Shown here one piece after another: positions 62,057 to 64,000 of a stretch of DNA of 64,000 bases; position 1 is the first letter of the stretch; each line of letters opens with the position of its first letter. Where the stretch lies: positions 80,347 to 144,346 of the forward strand of contig NZ_QBKP01000010.1 in the NCBI RefSeq assembly GCF_003054195.1, written 5' to 3'. The DNA is from Gemmobacter caeni. GTDB taxonomy: Bacteria; Pseudomonadota; Alphaproteobacteria; Rhodobacterales; Rhodobacteraceae. The translations under genes were made by a program, and so were the position numbers. The notes beneath the pieces were generated by a model that saw only the letters and a program-made list of their open reading frames with translations, did not search any database and was not told the origin of the DNA.

Positions 62057-63239
62057 GGCTTTTTCCCCGGAATGGCGTGACGGTCAGCCGCTCGGCCGCA
62101 TCCAGCCCGATTTCGGCGTTGTTCAGATAGCAGGCCGGGTCTTCGGCCCAGGGGTCGCCGGTGATCTGAAGCGCGCGGATGCGTGTATTGCCGCCGCAGA
62201 TCGCCTTGAAGGAGCAGCCGCCGCAGCGCCCTTTCAGGGGACGCGGCCGCTGGCGCAGCGTTGCCAGCATCGGATCGGCCCCGGTCCACAACTGGCTGAA
62301 CGGCGTATCCTTCACCGAACCCACGGTATAATCCGACCAGTAGGTATCGGGATGCACCTTGCCCTGCGGGTCAATATTGGCGACGCCCAGTCCGCTGGAA
62401 TTGCCGCCCCATGCGGCCAGATGCGCCTCGACCTGCGCGGCCTTGTCGGCATCGAAATTGCGCCGCACCCAGCGCAGGAAATAGACGGCATCGGCATCGT
62501 TGTTGCCCGTGACGATTTCCAGCGGCTGATCCTCGGCCACCGCGATCCAGGCGCGGTCCATCAACTGATCCATCGCATGACGGGTGCGGCGGTGGGCGGC
62601 ATCCTCTCCCCGGTTCTTGTCGCCCCGCCCGGCATAGACAAGGTGCGACAGATAGAACTTGTCCACCCCTTCGGCATCGCAAAGGTCCATCATCGCTGGC
62701 AGCATGGCGGCGTTGTCCTGGGTGATGGTGAAGCGCAGCCCCACCTTCACGCCCCGCGCCTTGCAGGCCCGCACCCCGGCGAGGGCCGCGTCAAAGGCGC
62801 CGTCCATGCCACGAAACCAGTCGTTCATCGCGCCGATCCCATCCAGTGAGATGCCGACGTAATCGAAGCCCAGATCGGCAATGCGGTCGATATTTTCGGC
62901 GAGTTTCGTGCCGTTGGTAGACAGCGAGAGGTGGCGGAACCCCAGTTCCCGCGCCCGCGTCGCCAGATCGAAGAAATCGAACCGGCTCAGCGGTTCACCG
63001 CCCGACAGGATCAGCGCGGGAATGCCGAAGGCGTGCAGGTCGTCCAGCACCGCCATGGCCTCTGCGTGACTCAGTTCCCCCGGAAAGGGCACATCGGCCG
63101 AGGTGGTATAGCAATGGCGGCAGCGCAGGTTGCAGGTGCGGGTCAGGTTCCAGATCACCACGGGCTTCACCGCGCCCGAGCGGCGGCGCACCGGGGTGGA
63201 GGCCACCAATTCGCGCATGTATTGGGTCAGACGGAACAT
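62031..63239 (-). CDS. nirJ: NirJ, radical SAM enzyme of heme d1 synthesis
   Basis: A 402-aa radical SAM/SPASM protein. The SAM cluster motif is [11 protein letters not shown] (CxxxCxxC, about residues 35-42) and the SAM-binding GGEPL. The C-terminal SPASM Cys are in [13 protein letters not shown] and DPACYLNN. NirJ removes propionate side chains of 12,18-didecarboxysiroheme on the way to heme d1. It starts 3 bp after the nirH stop and overlaps nirN. Confidence 0.95.
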   Translation of the reverse strand: MFRLTQYMRELVASTPVRRRSGAVKPVVIWNLTRTCNLRCRHCYTTSADVPFPGELSHAEAMAVLDDLHAFGIPALILSGGEPLSRFDFFDLATRARELGFRHLSLSTNGTKLAENIDRIADLGFDYVGISLDGIGAMNDWFRGMDGAFDAALAGVRACKARGVKVGLRFTITQDNAAMLPAMMDLCDAEGVDKFYLSHLVYAGRGDKNRGEDAAHRRTRHAMDQLMDRAWIAVAEDQPLEIVTGNNDADAVYFLRWVRRNFDADKAAQVEAHLAAWGGNSSGLGVANIDPQGKVHPDTYWSDYTVGSVKDTPFSQLWTGADPMLATLRQRPRPLKGRCGGCSFKAICGGNTRIRALQITGDPWAEDPACYLNNAEIGLDAAERLTVTPFRGKSHDPAHRFL

Positions 63240-63242
63240 GGC

Positions 63243-63728
63243 TCAGCCCCCATCGGCAAGGCGCATCCCGGTCTTTTTCAGGATGCGGGTGGAATAGAGA
63301 ATATCCTGCGCCCGGCACGCCGGGCCGAGGAGGCGGGCGATCTGCCCGCGTTTCGCCTCGACCTCGGGGCGGCTGGTGCCGTGGATCATGGCAAAGAGGT
63401 TATAGGGCCAGTCGGGCAGGCTGCGCGGGCGCAGGTAGCAATGGCTGACGAAGGGCAGGGCGCCGACTTTGGCGCCAAGCCCGGCCGCGCGGTCGTCGGC
63501 TACGTCCCAGACGCTCATGCCATTCGCCACCATGCCAAGCGCGTAATGGTTGGGCGCCAGCGCGATGCGGCGGATCACGCCCTGGGTCTGCATCCGGGTC
63601 ATGCGGTCCATCACCTCGGCCTCGGTCAGATCGAGCCAGCGGGCGATTTCTGCGAAAGGATGCGGCGTCAGCGGCAGGCCGCCAGCGGTGGCCTGAAGGA
63701 TGCGGCGGTCGGTGGCGTCGATGTTCAT
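63243..63728 (-). CDS. nirH: NirH, siroheme decarboxylase subunit
   Basis: A 161-aa AsnC/Lrp-like protein. HTH-like part (TDRRILQATAGGLPLTPHPFAEIARWLDLTEAEVMDRMTRMQTQGVIRRIAL) and C-terminal sheet (FVSHCYLRPRSLPDWPYNLFAMIHG with His/Arg for substrate). NirDLGH proteins together decarboxylate siroheme. It overlaps the next gene by ATGA. The choice of H rather than G or L rests on gene order (just before nirJ), since the paralogues are similar. The start at 63728 excludes a longer spurious frame. Confidence 0.85.
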   Translation of the reverse strand: MNIDATDRRILQATAGGLPLTPHPFAEIARWLDLTEAEVMDRMTRMQTQGVIRRIALAPNHYALGMVANGMSVWDVADDRAAGLGAKVGALPFVSHCYLRPRSLPDWPYNLFAMIHGTSRPEVEAKRGQIARLLGPACRAQDILYSTRILKKTGMRLADGG

Positions 63729-64000
63729 GCCTCTACCCGGAAGCCGATGAAGAATTCCTGCATCTTCGGGAAAAGATGCACGGTCAGCCCGGTTTCCGCC
63801 GCGATACCGGCGGCGGTCGATGCGATGCCCTCGGGCCTTTCGCAGGCCAGAACGAACCACATGTTCAGCCGGTGCTGGCGTTCATAATTATGCGCGACCT
63901 CGGGATGGGCATTGACCAAAGTCATGACCGCCTCGAAACGGTCCTCGGGCACGGCCATGGCACACAGGCAGAAGGCCCCGCCCATGGCTGCCGCATCGAG
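63725..64000 (-). CDS. nirG: NirG, siroheme decarboxylase subunit (partial)
   Basis: The C-terminal 91 codons of another AsnC/Lrp-like heme d1 protein enter from the right edge; the frame is open to 64000. Visible are FCLCAMAVPEDRFEAVMTLVNAHPEVAHNYERQHRLNMWFVLAC (substrate-binding ferredoxin-like half with NYER/H) and LTVHLFPKMQEFFIGFRVEA. It stops 4 nt into nirH (ATGA overlap). By Paracoccus order it is nirG; nirL/nirD are less likely. The rest and the upstream nir genes lie outside the window. Confidence 0.82.
   Translation of the reverse strand, partial: LDAAAMGGAFCLCAMAVPEDRFEAVMTLVNAHPEVAHNYERQHRLNMWFVLACERPEGIASTAAGIAAETGLTVHLFPKMQEFFIGFRVEA

Noticed and set aside
1-64000. tRNA, rRNA, CRISPR, insertion sequence or prophage
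   Set aside because: None could be supported: no transposase, integrase or Cas motifs, no regularly spaced repeats and no tRNA-like cloverleaf were noticed by eye. A dedicated tRNA/IS search was not possible.

Overview
The window is a GC-rich, densely packed alphaproteobacterial sequence. It looks like a Rhodobacteraceae extrachromosomal replicon of Paracoccus or Roseobacter type. The evidence is a repABC replication and partition cassette near the middle, nos and nir denitrification gene sets in the order typical of Paracoccus, a MocR-type tauR with the tauKLMXY/xsc/pta taurine set, and FNR-type TTGA(N6)TCAA sites. No rRNA, tRNA, transposase, CRISPR array or phage gene was recognised.

Left part (1-17.4 kb): a partial Mn/Fe uptake gene (sitA) diverges from a Fur/Mur regulator. 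A histidine kinase/LuxR-type response regulator pair follows, with a secreted GlcG/HbpS-family protein. A complete minus-strand nos operon (nosC-R-Z-D-F-Y-L-X) for nitrous oxide reduction comes next, then ubiTUV (oxygen-independent ubiquinone hydroxylation) diverging from ubiD-ubiX. FNR-type boxes sit before nosC and between ubiT and ubiD, so anaerobic respiration and the anaerobic part of quinone synthesis appear to be switched on together.

17.5-32.3 kb: assimilatory nitrate reduction. NasT (ANTAR antiterminator) and NasS (nitrate sensor) precede a leader RNA with a hexaloop hairpin and a terminator, then cobA (SUMT, siroheme), nasA (transporter), nasB/nasG (NADH nitrite reductase) and nasC (Mo nitrate reductase). 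Convergent to it is a FecCD-type ABC importer with a Mop protein and a TrmO-like protein, probably for molybdate. A perfect inverted repeat lies before mop, and an AAA+ regulator with a degenerate ATPase site diverges from it.

32.4-46.5 kb: an NTF2-domain/flavin monooxygenase fusion with a zinc alcohol dehydrogenase, then the taurine dissimilation cluster: TRAP importer tauKLM, taurine dehydrogenase tauXY, xsc, pta and two candidate sulfur oxyanion exporters. tauR diverges from it, with two TauR-box-like direct repeats in between.

46.5-50.5 kb: repA, repB and repC with a candidate antisense RNA between repB and repC, and parS-like palindromes just after repC. 50.5-54.2 kb: malonate use (matB, matA, matR).

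54.2-60.2 kb: two paired membrane proteins (one DUF5058), an M20D amidohydrolase, a MarR regulator, an amidase, a GntR regulator and a DUF1127 protein. This is the least understood part. 60.2-64 kb: the end of a heme d1 operon (nirG partial, nirH, nirJ, nirN) plus a small two-helix membrane protein. The nir operon continues off the right edge.
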